Under the pieces are notes generated by a model that saw only the letters and a program-made list of their open reading frames with translations, was not told the origin of the DNA and ran no database searches. The translations under genes were made by a program, and so were the position numbers. A DNA stretch of 64,000 bases, from the NCBI GenBank assembly GCA_028753945.1, contig JAPNXP010000014.1:2356001-2420000 (forward strand), in the 5' to 3' direction. Each line of letters opens with the position of its first letter. The stretch's first letter is position 1. Below, piece after piece: positions 21,937 through 31,514 of this stretch. The stretch comes from Hexactinellida sp. DTS-2022 (taxonomy: Eukaryota; Porifera; Hexactinellida).

Positions 21937-23971
21937 TGCATTACTTCCAGGCTTTCGTCCAGACTAAATTTCCCGCACGTCTAGATTTAGTTTGATCTCG
22001 CTCACACGCGCCTAAGTTACACATTTTGTATTGTTTGTGGGAGCATCTCTCGATTTTCGCGGTGCCTAGAAAAATTTCTTAAAATCTACGCGCCTCCAGG
22101 CGCGTTGCATACGTCTGAATGAAATCCTGATTAAATTTGATTATACTTATTTTAATTGTTTGGGGAAAAATTTTTTAAATAAAATATATTTATATATATT
22201 AAAATTTACTTTTATCACCCTGTTGTAAGGATTAGCCACTAAATTATGCATTGATATAGTATTTTATTAATATAATTTAATGGGAAATATCAGAGTTATG
22301 ATTCAGAAAGATGTAAGAAAATACCATATAACTAACTTGTATACAAAAACTTATCCATCAAAATACACAAATTTCGGACGGGAACCACCTTTTTGGCTTA
22401 TACAATGTTCAGGCTCGATTCTTCTCGCAGAGTAAAAAAATAATAGTGTCTTGATAACTGCCTGTTAGTAAGCTATATGGAAAGATAATTATAATTGATT
22501 ATGCTTTGAAGTTGAGTTAATTAAATATTAATGAATGTATAGTGGTTGGTCCATCAGGGTTGCAGCTAGCTACTAGTTTCGCTGTGAGTGCACTTGGGAC
22601 ACACTCTGTACCTATCCCCAACTTCGAACCTAACGGTTGAGGCATGTCAAGAGCTTACTTGAGGACACCTAACTTCTCTCTTGACACCATTAACTGGACC
22701 TAGGCTTACGAAAATTTTGCCATTACATGAGAAAGAGGGTTTGTATTAAACATAAGGTTTAATACAAACTATGATGACACAACGAGAGTCTTAACTTAGC
22801 TAACTGAAATACATTGAAATTTTGGCTAGTTATTATCTCATTACTCTCCAACAGCCAGCAAATTATAGCGAGACATATGTACTAAATTAGTATACTCTCT
22901 TTTATGGCATACGACAGCGCTATATAACAAATAATAATCAATGTCGTTCCTATACCTAGTGCAGTGTTAGTAAACTAGAACTAGTTTGTAAAATTGTTCT
23001 TATTTCCTATTCTAATTTAATCGAGAGTTCGCTTAATGTTTATGAAATTTGATAAACGGAAGAATTGGCTTTTGGAATTTTCTGTTGATCTATAAGCACC
23101 CAATGATGTGAAGCATACAGGTGGAAGTAAAGGAGTTGTGACATAGATGGCAGTAAATGTTGTTTGGTATTTGTCGTTACACAGGTCAATACTTTATAAA
23201 TATTTGATGATATTACCCTCTGACTTTAGCTATGAAGTTTCGGAGCTTATCGAAATCGAATTTATCAATGAGGCACATAATTGAGTGATATTTAGTTTCG
23301 GATGGTTAGAATATTGTCAAGTTAGCAGGTGTTGTGTTGTATGATATCATTATACTGAAAGTGGGAGAGTAATACACGTAGAGATGTTTCACAAGCATCA
23401 CTACATGATGCAGAACTGGAGATTTAGATCAATTGGATGAAACAATTACAAAACAAGATGATTAGCATGGTGAGGCAGTTGATTGGACATCAACACCAAT
23501 TAAAGATTGTAGAGGATATTTCTCACAAAACTCAATGACTAGAGAAGGAGATACGAATGATCAAAGTTGTAATTCGAAAACAAGCATTCAAGCATCTCCT
23601 AAGGAAAAGGAAAGGGAAAAATATAATAAATAAAGAGTTAATTTAGAATATATAATTTAGATTAGACACAAAGAACTACAGCAGATTAGTAGTCAGTGAA
23701 AGGAATTCATGCATATTTTCATTGCTGTGTTAAATCCTAAACCAATCAACTAGTTCTCTCTTTATTCCATGTTCTACTAAGTACTAAGTATTGTTCTCTA
23801 CCTTTTTTACATTAATAACTTTGGTTATTTCGATCTTTCTTATCTCATGATGATATGAGCATTACTAATATTTGTCACTATTTTAAATCATGCACTCGTT
23901 GGTAGTTCATACTCTGAGATAATATATTGCTTTACATTTATATGAGATTCACCCTCTTTAAAAGGCAAATA
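21937..23971. other. Two kilobases without recognisable genes
   Basis: AT-rich single-copy-looking sequence. The one hint of coding is an open frame at about 23462-23632 (plus strand) with charged, non-repetitive composition (EAVDWTSTPIKDCRGYFSQN, ending at a TAA) and no start codon. It could be an exon remnant but matches nothing I know. Confidence 0.3.
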
Positions 23972-24165
23972 CAGTCAGGTCTGCTTATTATGAACAAGAT
24001 TTCGTCTGCTTAATGTGAAGATTTCTTATTATGAACAAGCCCTATGGTCCCAATTTAACAACTTACATAGCGTTTGTATTATGTTGAGTTCGCTTATTAT
24101 GAAGTCTCTCTATTATGAACACAATTTTTGGTCCCTTGAATGTTCATAATAAAAGAACCTGACTG
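23972..24165. mobile_element. TA-flanked MITE, family T2 (copy a)
   Basis: The ends are CAGTCAGGTCTGCTTATTAT and, inverted, CAGTCAGGTTCTTTTATTAT, flanked by TA on both sides, as for Tc1/mariner elements. The 194-bp body contains further TTATTATGAAC words. Copy b is at 54135-54319. Confidence 0.85.
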
Positions 24166-25485
24166 TATATAGTATATTCTTACTAAGCAGAATAGTATAT
24201 CTTTTGATCTAGTAGAAATTATTAAACAGTGTTCATTCACGAAGTAAGTATATTATAGTTATAATCATGCGCTTAGCCAGGATGTTTTGAAGGGGGCGGC
24301 ATAGAAACCCGCTGGAGATCTGTAGGCCCCCGAATGGGTCCATGGGCTTTGCCCCTGTAATCTGATAAAATTTTCTCATAATTTGCAGATTCATCAAATT
24401 TTGAGGTTTTAGAATACAAATTACCTCCGATGCCACTCCTCTCTCACCGGTACAACTATGTAGGTAGATTTAGAACCAGGGATTTATTTGGATGCCTGGC
24501 CGGCACTTTTAGGTTCAAACCAGGCATCAGTTGAGGTACCATGGCGCTTGCAGTGTGAGTCGAATTAGGTGTCGGGTTGACACTTAATTTGATGCCGGTA
24601 GTCCTGGAAGATTTTATAGCCTAGAAATTCCTGGATACACCTCTGTTCTGATAACGTACAAATTTTATCTCCTTCAAATAATCCCGCCTCATTTAATTAT
24701 AGCGAACATGTATTATCGTTAACACTTTTGGGTGCCGTAAAATATGACCTCCATAACAAAGTGCCTGTCAAGAAAATCCTAGATGAAAAACTGATTGGGA
24801 GAATTGGAGATGTTTCTAAATAAATACACTCAACCTCCGACATCCGGAACTCTCAGATAGGGGCACTTCCCTCAATTCAAGGTAATTAATCTCCTGATTA
24901 TTAGGCCAGTGTAAATGGTAATATTGTTTCTTCTTCACACGAATTCTATCTGAGGATGCGGGTGGGCGGCATATCATCATTATCTCATTATTTGATGACG
25001 ACATAGTGAATAATTATATGAGCAAAATATTCTAATTTGTGAGAGCTTAATTATTTGGGGAAATTAACGCTGTAATACATTGGTTCTTTCCACTACTAAA
25101 TGTCTCTAGTTGGTGGAAGTCGGTTTGTGCCATGTTGGCACCCCATGTCCAACCTCGAAGTCTACTCCCCTGCCTCAAACGGGACACTTATTGGTGTAAA
25201 GATAAGCTGAACATGTATTAATTTAACCATTAATGCAGTTTAACGTCAAAATTATATAAGAAATACACATCTTAAATTATCCACAACCCGTTTTTGATTT
25301 TTGAATGAAACTAGAAATATGAATTAGTCACTTGGATTGCACATGTACTAGCCATTGTATTTCTGAGATCAGGACCAATTCCTTGTTAAGGGCAACCTCC
25401 GAACGACAGTGCAGGGATAAGGGAGGTTTGAGTGTATTATGTTTATCAATTATAATAAATTTCAGTGATAAATATTCCTGCCGGT
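24166..25485. other. Gene-poor stretch with MITE scraps
   Basis: There are isolated fragments of MITE-like sequence (24270-24360, 24490-24610) and no pair of ends. A 62-codon minus-strand ORF at 24816-25004 is unrecognised and of low credibility. Confidence 0.3.
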
Positions 25486-25505
25486 GGGGGGGGGGGGGGG
25501 GGGGG
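25486..25505 (+). repeat. Run of 20 guanines
   Basis: An uninterrupted G homopolymer in AT-rich surroundings. Its length is unreliable in sequencing and the strand could form a G-quadruplex. Confidence 0.9.
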
Positions 25506-26334
25506 AATAGTCTCAAATATTTAGACTTGCGTTGAAAGGAATATATCTAATATTCGTCGTTTCGAAACGAATATTAGCATGAACGTAGAATAGATGAAAC
25601 CGATATTCGTTTACTACATTTGGACATTAAACCTTACTTCTGTTTAGAATGGAGAGATCGTAAATATAAATGCCTACCTACTTAAACTAACGCTGGTTCC
25701 GCCAATGTTATAATAGTGAGTATCTACAACACACTACTCGTCTATACTAGTATGCTTATACTTTCTATTTTGGACTGCAGGTATGTATAAGCTATTTTAA
25801 GACTATCAGTGCTCTAATATAAGGATTCTAAGTACTGAATATTTTTGAAAATCTATATTTGTACTCCCATAGAGAATATTATAGTACTAAAAGCTTATCT
25901 CTGAGGAATTGAAAAAGAGTGCAGATCTAAAAATCGGTCTAATCCATTCTACCATGTCCCCTTTAGTTACGCCAGGTGTACGACAATATCAAAATGTCAA
26001 ATTTTTCATCAGAATTGGGCAATTTTCGTCCGGTACGGACGATTTTCTCACATTTGAGCCCTCTTTTTGCTCCCAAAAGGACCCAGTTTGTAAATAAGGA
26101 CAAATTTGGACAATCGGAAGTGTAACAGGCCTTAGTTTACTTATTATAGTGCTAAGTTCCAAAGTTCATTATTTAATATTGAGAAAATATCCCAGAACTA
26201 AGCTTTTAGATTTCAAGGTACTATGTATTACAACTACTGAGATAAACTCATTCAAAGCACAAGGACTTTTATTTTCTCTTCTTTCTATAGATTACAGGGA
26301 GAGAAACTAATACAATGAAAACTAATGAGTGAGA
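25506..26334. other. Non-coding stretch downstream of the MULE-PHD gene
   Basis: Contains a fragment of the CGAATATTCG repeat at 25540-25610. Terminal repeats of the MULE-PHD element were looked for here and not found by eye. Confidence 0.3.
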
Positions 26335-28248
26335 TTATGAAGAGTCCTCACAGTCTGGGCAAAAGTAGGGGGAATCGTTGTATGCTGCGACCTTTTTCAC
26401 GCCAACGCATCTGCCATGATACCAGCGATCACAAAGGTCACATCCTATCCACTCGTCGACCTTTCGCTTGCGGCCAATAGGGCAGTTGCGAGACTCACAG
26501 GTGGCACATACTGAGTCTGACTCTTCCCCACTATCAGGATCTGTGTGCGATTGAGTAGCGAGGATTTCTGTTCCAAATGCACCAGGGATGTGCTTAGAAG
26601 CCTTCTTCTCCCTCTTCTGGCGTGAGGCTTCGGCCGCCTGGCTGCGGACTTTCTGTTGGCGTCTACGGCGTCTCTGGGTCTCAAGAATCGCCCTCTCACG
26701 TTTCATCATTCTAGTCTTGTCTCTTGAAGCTAGGTGGTGGACAGTGGATGCTGACAAGGCAATCCCGTATTCTCTCAAGATAGCTGCGAATGACAGAGAG
26801 CCCTCGTTGAAACTAGCTACTGCCAGTGAGGTGCTGCATTCAAGGGACTTTTGTCCGACGTATTTCCCTTTCGGCGAGTTATGCCAGACGACGGAATGGA
26901 GAGACTCATTGGCATTTTGGGTTTTGCCCATAGTTAGTGCTCCGCATACTTCAAGGGAGGCGAAGGTTTGGAAGACTTGGGTGAGGCGAACTATATCGGT
27001 GTCAGTGCAGTAAGGAACGCGGCGTTTGGGAAGAGGCACAGAAGGATCCAATGCAAACTGCGCTTGGGCCTTCGCGAAATAGCACCAGGATTCGCAGGTG
27101 ACTGGACAGTTCGTGTGGTCCTCTCCCAAGTGCCCAACTAATGTCCAAAGGGCTTGTTTTATTACTTCTGCTGGCTTGCCCTTATTCTGCACGACAACTA
27201 AGGCATACAGTTGGCTTATCCTCTCAGCCTTCGCCTTCGGGATGGAGGCTGATGTTGCAAACTTTTTGGACAAATGCTTTTTGACCCGTTTCTGTAGGTG
27301 ACCAAGGCACTCTTCCTTTCGAATCGGTTCGAGGCCTTCATACGGGTCAGATTCTAGTACTCTTTTGAAAGAGGATGAGTCGCCGTCCCCAATATAGGTG
27401 CTGTAGACTAACCCATTACGCTTGACTGACCTTTTCCATAGGTCAACAGCAATCGCTCCCTCCATGGCCTGGCTCGTACCAAAGAAATTGATGGTACAGT
27501 TGGTGTGTTGTTCCTTGAAGGTCTCATATTCCTCGGGAAAGGATGCTTTTCTTTCGTCCGACCAATTACTACACTTCTTGCAGATTCGCTGCAAAAGTCC
27601 ATAATCGAGGACCCTACCACTATTGGAATCAATAGCCGCGCCGAAACCTTGATTGGAGTAATGGCCCCTCCTATGCCACGAAGCGTCATAACTCACGTGA
27701 CAGCGTGTTACACCATCGATTACTGATGGCTCAGAATCAGGTCTACTGCGCACCTCTTCAACGGCAATGTCCATCGCAATGGCAGACACTTTAGAGGTTA
27801 CTTGAGTGAATTGTTCCATTGATCTTTTATTGAGATTCTTCTGCGGTACCGGGAGGTCCAGTAGCGCGCAGGCTAAGCGAAAATCCTGCCAGGAGAAGGA
27901 TGTTGTGTGAAGTGCGAGAGTGGCACGCACATTGATTTCACTGCCACTATGTGTCATCTTCTTAGGATTGTTCACAGCCTCTGATAAAGATTCGCCAATA
28001 TGAAGAGAAGTAGGGAACCGTGCTACAACTGAATGACATCGATTACAATGCAACACGAGGTAGGATTGCAGCCCAGGACTATGAGGATATTTGTGCAGCT
28101 GTAGTATTCCATGGCAATTGGGTTCTTGACATCGAATCAAGCTGAACACACTAGTGAGAATGTCCATATTGATTATCTCTGAACCATGGGGAACAAACAG
28201 TGACCTCGTGGAAACGTTACCACCATCGTTGAGGACAGAGGCGCCCAC
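26335..28248 (-). CDS. Mutator-like transposase with C-terminal PHD finger, intact
   Basis: One 637-codon open frame. Residues 40-71 form a Cys-rich N-terminal finger (C40, C45, C68, C71). The catalytic core has VSYDASWHRRGH (D188), YIGDGDSSSFKRV (D288, D290), KEECLGHLQKRVKKHL (310-326) and NANESLHSVVW (E448), the layout of the animal Mutator-like transposase family. Residues 512-555 are strongly basic. Residues 581-633 form a complete C4HC3 PHD finger (C581, C584, C603, C606, H611, C614, C630, C633), a module that usually reads histone H3 tails. Base composition (near 50% GC) and codon use differ sharply from the AT-rich neighbours, and no damage is seen, so I infer recent arrival or selection. 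Upstream in-frame codons (to about 28255) reach a stop quickly, so the ATG at 28248 is the likely start. Confidence 0.88.
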   Translation of the reverse strand: MGASVLNDGGNVSTRSLFVPHGSEIINMDILTSVFSLIRCQEPNCHGILQLHKYPHSPGLQSYLVLHCNRCHSVVARFPTSLHIGESLSEAVNNPKKMTHSGSEINVRATLALHTTSFSWQDFRLACALLDLPVPQKNLNKRSMEQFTQVTSKVSAIAMDIAVEEVRSRPDSEPSVIDGVTRCHVSYDASWHRRGHYSNQGFGAAIDSNSGRVLDYGLLQRICKKCSNWSDERKASFPEEYETFKEQHTNCTINFFGTSQAMEGAIAVDLWKRSVKRNGLVYSTYIGDGDSSSFKRVLESDPYEGLEPIRKEECLGHLQKRVKKHLSKKFATSASIPKAKAERISQLYALVVVQNKGKPAEVIKQALWTLVGHLGEDHTNCPVTCESWCYFAKAQAQFALDPSVPLPKRRVPYCTDTDIVRLTQVFQTFASLEVCGALTMGKTQNANESLHSVVWHNSPKGKYVGQKSLECSTSLAVASFNEGSLSFAAILREYGIALSASTVHHLASRDKTRMMKRERAILETQRRRRRQQKVRSQAAEASRQKREKKASKHIPGAFGTEILATQSHTDPDSGEESDSVCATCESRNCPIGRKRKVDEWIGCDLCDRWYHGRCVGVKKVAAYNDSPYFCPDCEDSS

Positions 28249-28280
28249 AGACCCCTAAAAAAAGATACGCACAAATTTCA

Positions 28281-28758
28281 GGGTTGTATCAACTCATTTT
28301 GAGTTGGCAAAACAACTCATTTTTTGTCTACCAACTCATTCAAATTTCCTTCACCAACTCATTCAACTCATTCATTTTGCTGTTACCAACTCATTCAACT
28401 CATTCAAGAAAATGAGTTGATTCTGCCAACTCATTTTTTATTAAACTAATTGTAACTAACGTATATCTTAAATCTTCAGTTTAATAATACATTTACAGCT
28501 GCGTCGGTCGGCTCTCAAAAGTGATCCGGCCAAATTTGGATCTCCCTACGCATTAATGTTACGACAAAGTGAAAGTTGTCTGGCCATGGTCGGAAGTAGG
28601 GTTGTATCAACTCATTTTTTGTCTACCAACTCATTCAACTCATTCATTTTTCTGTTACCAACTCATTCAACTCATTCATTTTGCTGTCACCAACTCATTC
28701 AACTCATTCAAGAAAATGAGTTGATTCTGCCAACTCAAAATGAGTTGATACAACCCTG
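28281..28758. repeat. Nested MITE made of CAACTCATT words
   Basis: AGGGTTGTATCAACTCATTT occurs at 28282 and 28600, and the inverse (AAAATGAGTTGATACAACCCT) at 28738-28758. The interior is a string of CAACTCATTCAACTCATTC repeats and their complements. This suggests two overlapping copies of one hAT-like MITE with its subterminal words amplified. Confidence 0.65.
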
Positions 28759-29119
28759 CGCACAATGTTGTATGGAAATTTGGGCTATAAATATTAGTAT
28801 GATTGTGCATTATTTTGAATCTTAAATTCTTAATTATTTCAGAGAAGTGCAATTTACCGATGTCCAGATGCATCAAACGAATGTATAACCCTCTCAACGT
28901 CGATCGGGATATCTCGATGCACGTGCATCAGTAAGATATCAAATGATAAAAATTACTTAAGTTATAGTGTATAACTTAAGTTATTGAGTATAATACGTAT
29001 CATGCATTATACGCTATCCATCAGTAAGTATTTACGTTAAATATATGATCAACCAAGGATGTTTTCAAAGTAAATTCAGTATATGTTAAAATCTTATTAT
29101 AAAACAAGATGCTAGCAAG

Positions 29120-29303
29120 CAAGGGTGGATCTAGCCACTCAAATTTGGGGGGGTGCAAATTTTGGATGAGTTTTTTAAATTAAATATTCTCGGCCAAGTG
29201 TTCAACAAAATAAGACTAAAATTCAAAATAGAATGAAATTTTCTAATAGGATAAAATTTTGGGGGGGTGCGCACCCCCCCGCACCCTTCTAGATCCACCC
29301 CTG
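29120..29303. mobile_element. hAT MITE, 184 bp
   Basis: The ends are CAAGGGTGGATCTAG and, inverted, CAGGGGTGGATCTAG. A perfect 8-bp duplication CTAGCAAG lies at 29112-29119 and 29304-29311. A G7 tract and a C8 tract face each other near the ends. Confidence 0.9.
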
Positions 29304-29564
29304 CTAGCAAGTGATAAAATTTATACTATACAGACTATATTTTAGGTCGATTAACATTAAAAGAATAACGATTAAGCTGAAAGTTGTTCATTACAATTCC
29401 AATAGCGCGATATAATAAGCAAGATATACGAATAATACTTTTAATTAATTTTAGAATTAATTAATTAAATAAAAACATTATACCAATTATACGTAATAAG
29501 TATCAATTAAATACGCATTGAACAACCAAGAAAATTACCCAGTTAAATTTGTATACGCACGTGC

Positions 29565-29762
29565 TTATACTGCGTACCCCTGTGGGCGCCACTGGTTGAG
29601 GAGGACATCATTGGGCATAGGCGGTGAAGGGAAATAACAACCCTCGAGAATTTTGGACCCCCTAGTAGAGACACGCTGACGTTTGGGCTTTACTTTGGAA
29701 GGAGTTCGAAAGTGTCCAAAGTGCTTACTAGGGAACCGCTGCGGATGTCGCTTCTTCCTCAT
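29565..29762 (-). CDS. Unrecognised basic protein, overlaps the ORF upstream
   Basis: 65 codons, strongly basic and Pro-rich at first (MRKKRHPQRFPSKHFG, then KVKPKRQRVSTRG), ending NQWRPQGYAV. Its ATG overlaps the TGA of the 29759-30019 frame (ATGA), which would allow re-initiation or reflects one frameshifted gene. Composition is GC-rich relative to the flanks. No family is recognised. It may be an accessory or N-terminal exon of a transposon. Confidence 0.35.
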   Translation of the reverse strand: MRKKRHPQRFPSKHFGHFRTPSKVKPKRQRVSTRGSKILEGCYFPSPPMPNDVLLNQWRPQGYAV

Positions 29763-30019
29763 TTTCGGGTAGTGACCGGTGAGGAAGGCGATTCGTCGGT
29801 ATCGGTGAAGTCGAAGGCACTAAATCCAGCGCCTAATAGTGATACAGGAGTACTTGGCGATTGAGGAGTACCTGGGGTTCGAGGAGTACCAGGAGCTGAC
29901 GGGAATTCCAAGTCAAGTTCCGAATCTGAGGAACTCAGGTGGCTTAGCTCCTCAGGAATAATCAATTGAGAGAGATCAATTTCGCGAAATTGCGTATTTT
30001 CGGCTCCAGCCATTATCAA
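29759..30019 (-). CDS. Unrecognised acidic Ser/Pro-rich protein
   Basis: 86 codons. The N-terminal half is acidic (LSSSDSELDLEF). A Pro-Thr repeat follows (APGTPRTPGTPQSPSTP), then an acidic DFTDTDESPSSP segment, a pattern of phosphorylatable disordered or activation-type regions. It is followed by the overlapping basic frame at 29565-29762. It lies 1.5 kb upstream of and on the same strand as the MULE-PHD gene, and the two share raised GC, so a common element is possible but unproven. Confidence 0.4.
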   Translation of the reverse strand: MIMAGAENTQFREIDLSQLIIPEELSHLSSSDSELDLEFPSAPGTPRTPGTPQSPSTPVSLLGAGFSAFDFTDTDESPSSPVTTRK

Positions 30020-30933
30020 CCAAACAAAGATCTTTTGAGTTATGTGTTCTAATTATAATTATTGACAGAAATAATCTTATTTATAATGAACTTCAGCATT
30101 TGAAATTTACTTAGTAACAAGTACGCCACCAATTATTGGACACTTTTGTAATCAATATATTACAACAAGTAGTTTCAAATGTCAGCCACAATTGATATGT
30201 GGTGGCGATTATTCTTACAATCCAGCAATCATAATTCGTAACTAGTTTCAAATTACTCTGTTGTAGCCGCAAATAGATTGTAGTTAATCAATTTTTATTT
30301 GGAATGCATTGTTCATTTCCGTAAGTGAGTATTACACAGATATAATTATAGAATTCAAATACAATGCATAGAATTGAAACTATTTTATAAATCAATACAT
30401 TCCAATGTATTTCAAATAATGTTAGGGGAAAAGTACAAGGTATAAGCTTAGTTCTGGAGGTGTAAATATATATTTAGATTTAGCATAAAATAAAAATATA
30501 ACCAGCATTCCAAAATGTTTGAGCTTACGTAGTAAAATAGCAACAGTTCAATATTGAAAGTTTGAATAACTCAAATATAGAATAGTATTTATTGAATAAG
30601 AATCTCTTTTAGACAACTATTTGAATTACATAATACCATCACAAGTAATTCAAATTAAAAAATACAAAATTATCGGAAATATAATATTTTGATAATATTA
30701 TGCACTTTGGATTTGAATAAACGTGATAAATGAATATCATAAAAGTCATATACTATTGTCGAAAAGCGTCAAAAAAGTAACTCTGTTAATTCTCGCTATA
30801 TTCTGGAAAACTTTATAAAAATTATTTTAATATTAATTTTTCTGGTATTTTGGCGGAACCAGCGTTGTGTCAATGCACTGAAAATGTGAAGTCTTAACTT
30901 ATATGGGCAAGATTGTTTTCAGGCTATTATACA
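30020..30933. other. AT-rich non-coding stretch
   Basis: No ORF, repeat or paired end recognised. It contains runs related to AATTGAAT/ATTCAAAT only. Confidence 0.3.
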
Positions 30934-31081
30934 CAGGGGCGGCGGAAGCGGTCAGGCCGGTCAGGCCATGGCCTGATCACTTTTATCATTGGCCAGGCCA
31001 ATAGCCTGACCACTCTTACGTCACTAGTTAGGCCGCTCAAGCCATGGCCTGACCACTTTATAACTGTTTCCGCCGGCCCTG
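30934..31081. repeat. hAT-like MITE built from GGTCAGGCC words
   Basis: The left end is CAGGGGCGGCGGAAGCGG and the right end, inverted, is CAGGGCCGGCGGAAACAG. The interior repeats GGTCAGGCC/GGCCTGACC. Flanks do not show a clean 8-bp duplication. The sequence interrupted by R0 (about 461-1640) and the segment at 52735-52780 carry related words. Confidence 0.55.
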
Positions 31082-31148
31082 ATACAGGACTAATTTGAAC
31101 ACTCCTAGGGTCACTAGAGTATGAATTTAGTATCGTTAAATACTAGTT

Positions 31149-31252
31149 ACTGTGCCGACTATACTATAGTATAGTGGCCCAGTTCTAATCTTGGTGCTTT
31201 GGTTAGTTATTATTATTACTGTGCCGACTATACTATAGTATAGTGGCCCAGT
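31149..31252. repeat. Directly repeated 35-bp near-palindrome
   Basis: The same 35 bp, ACTGTGCCGACTATACTATA continuing to GTATAGTGGCCCAGT, stand at 31149-31183 and 31218-31252. The core ACTATACTATAGTATAGT is self-complementary. A second imperfect palindrome (CACCATGGAT ... ATCCATGGTCC) follows at about 31343-31382. Confidence 0.6.
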
Positions 31253-31514
31253 AGGTATGCTGGAAATGGTTCGAAAAAATAAAACCGGAAATTGTTCGAA
31301 AAACCAAAACCGGAAATTGTTCGAAATTTTTTGTGTTGTTGCACCATGGATATGAGAAAATCCCGGCTTGAATCCATGGTCCAACAATACAAAATGAAAT
31401 TCGAACTATTTCCTTTTTTGTTCGAACTATTTCGTATTTTGAAAAATCGAACCATTTCCGCATTACCGCCCAGTATTGGTCTTAGTGCCTTGGTTATTAT
31501 TATTAGTATTATTA

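Noticed and set aside
27408..27726. Overlapping ORFs within 26335-28248 on both strands.
   Set aside because: Shadows of the high-GC MULE-PHD gene.
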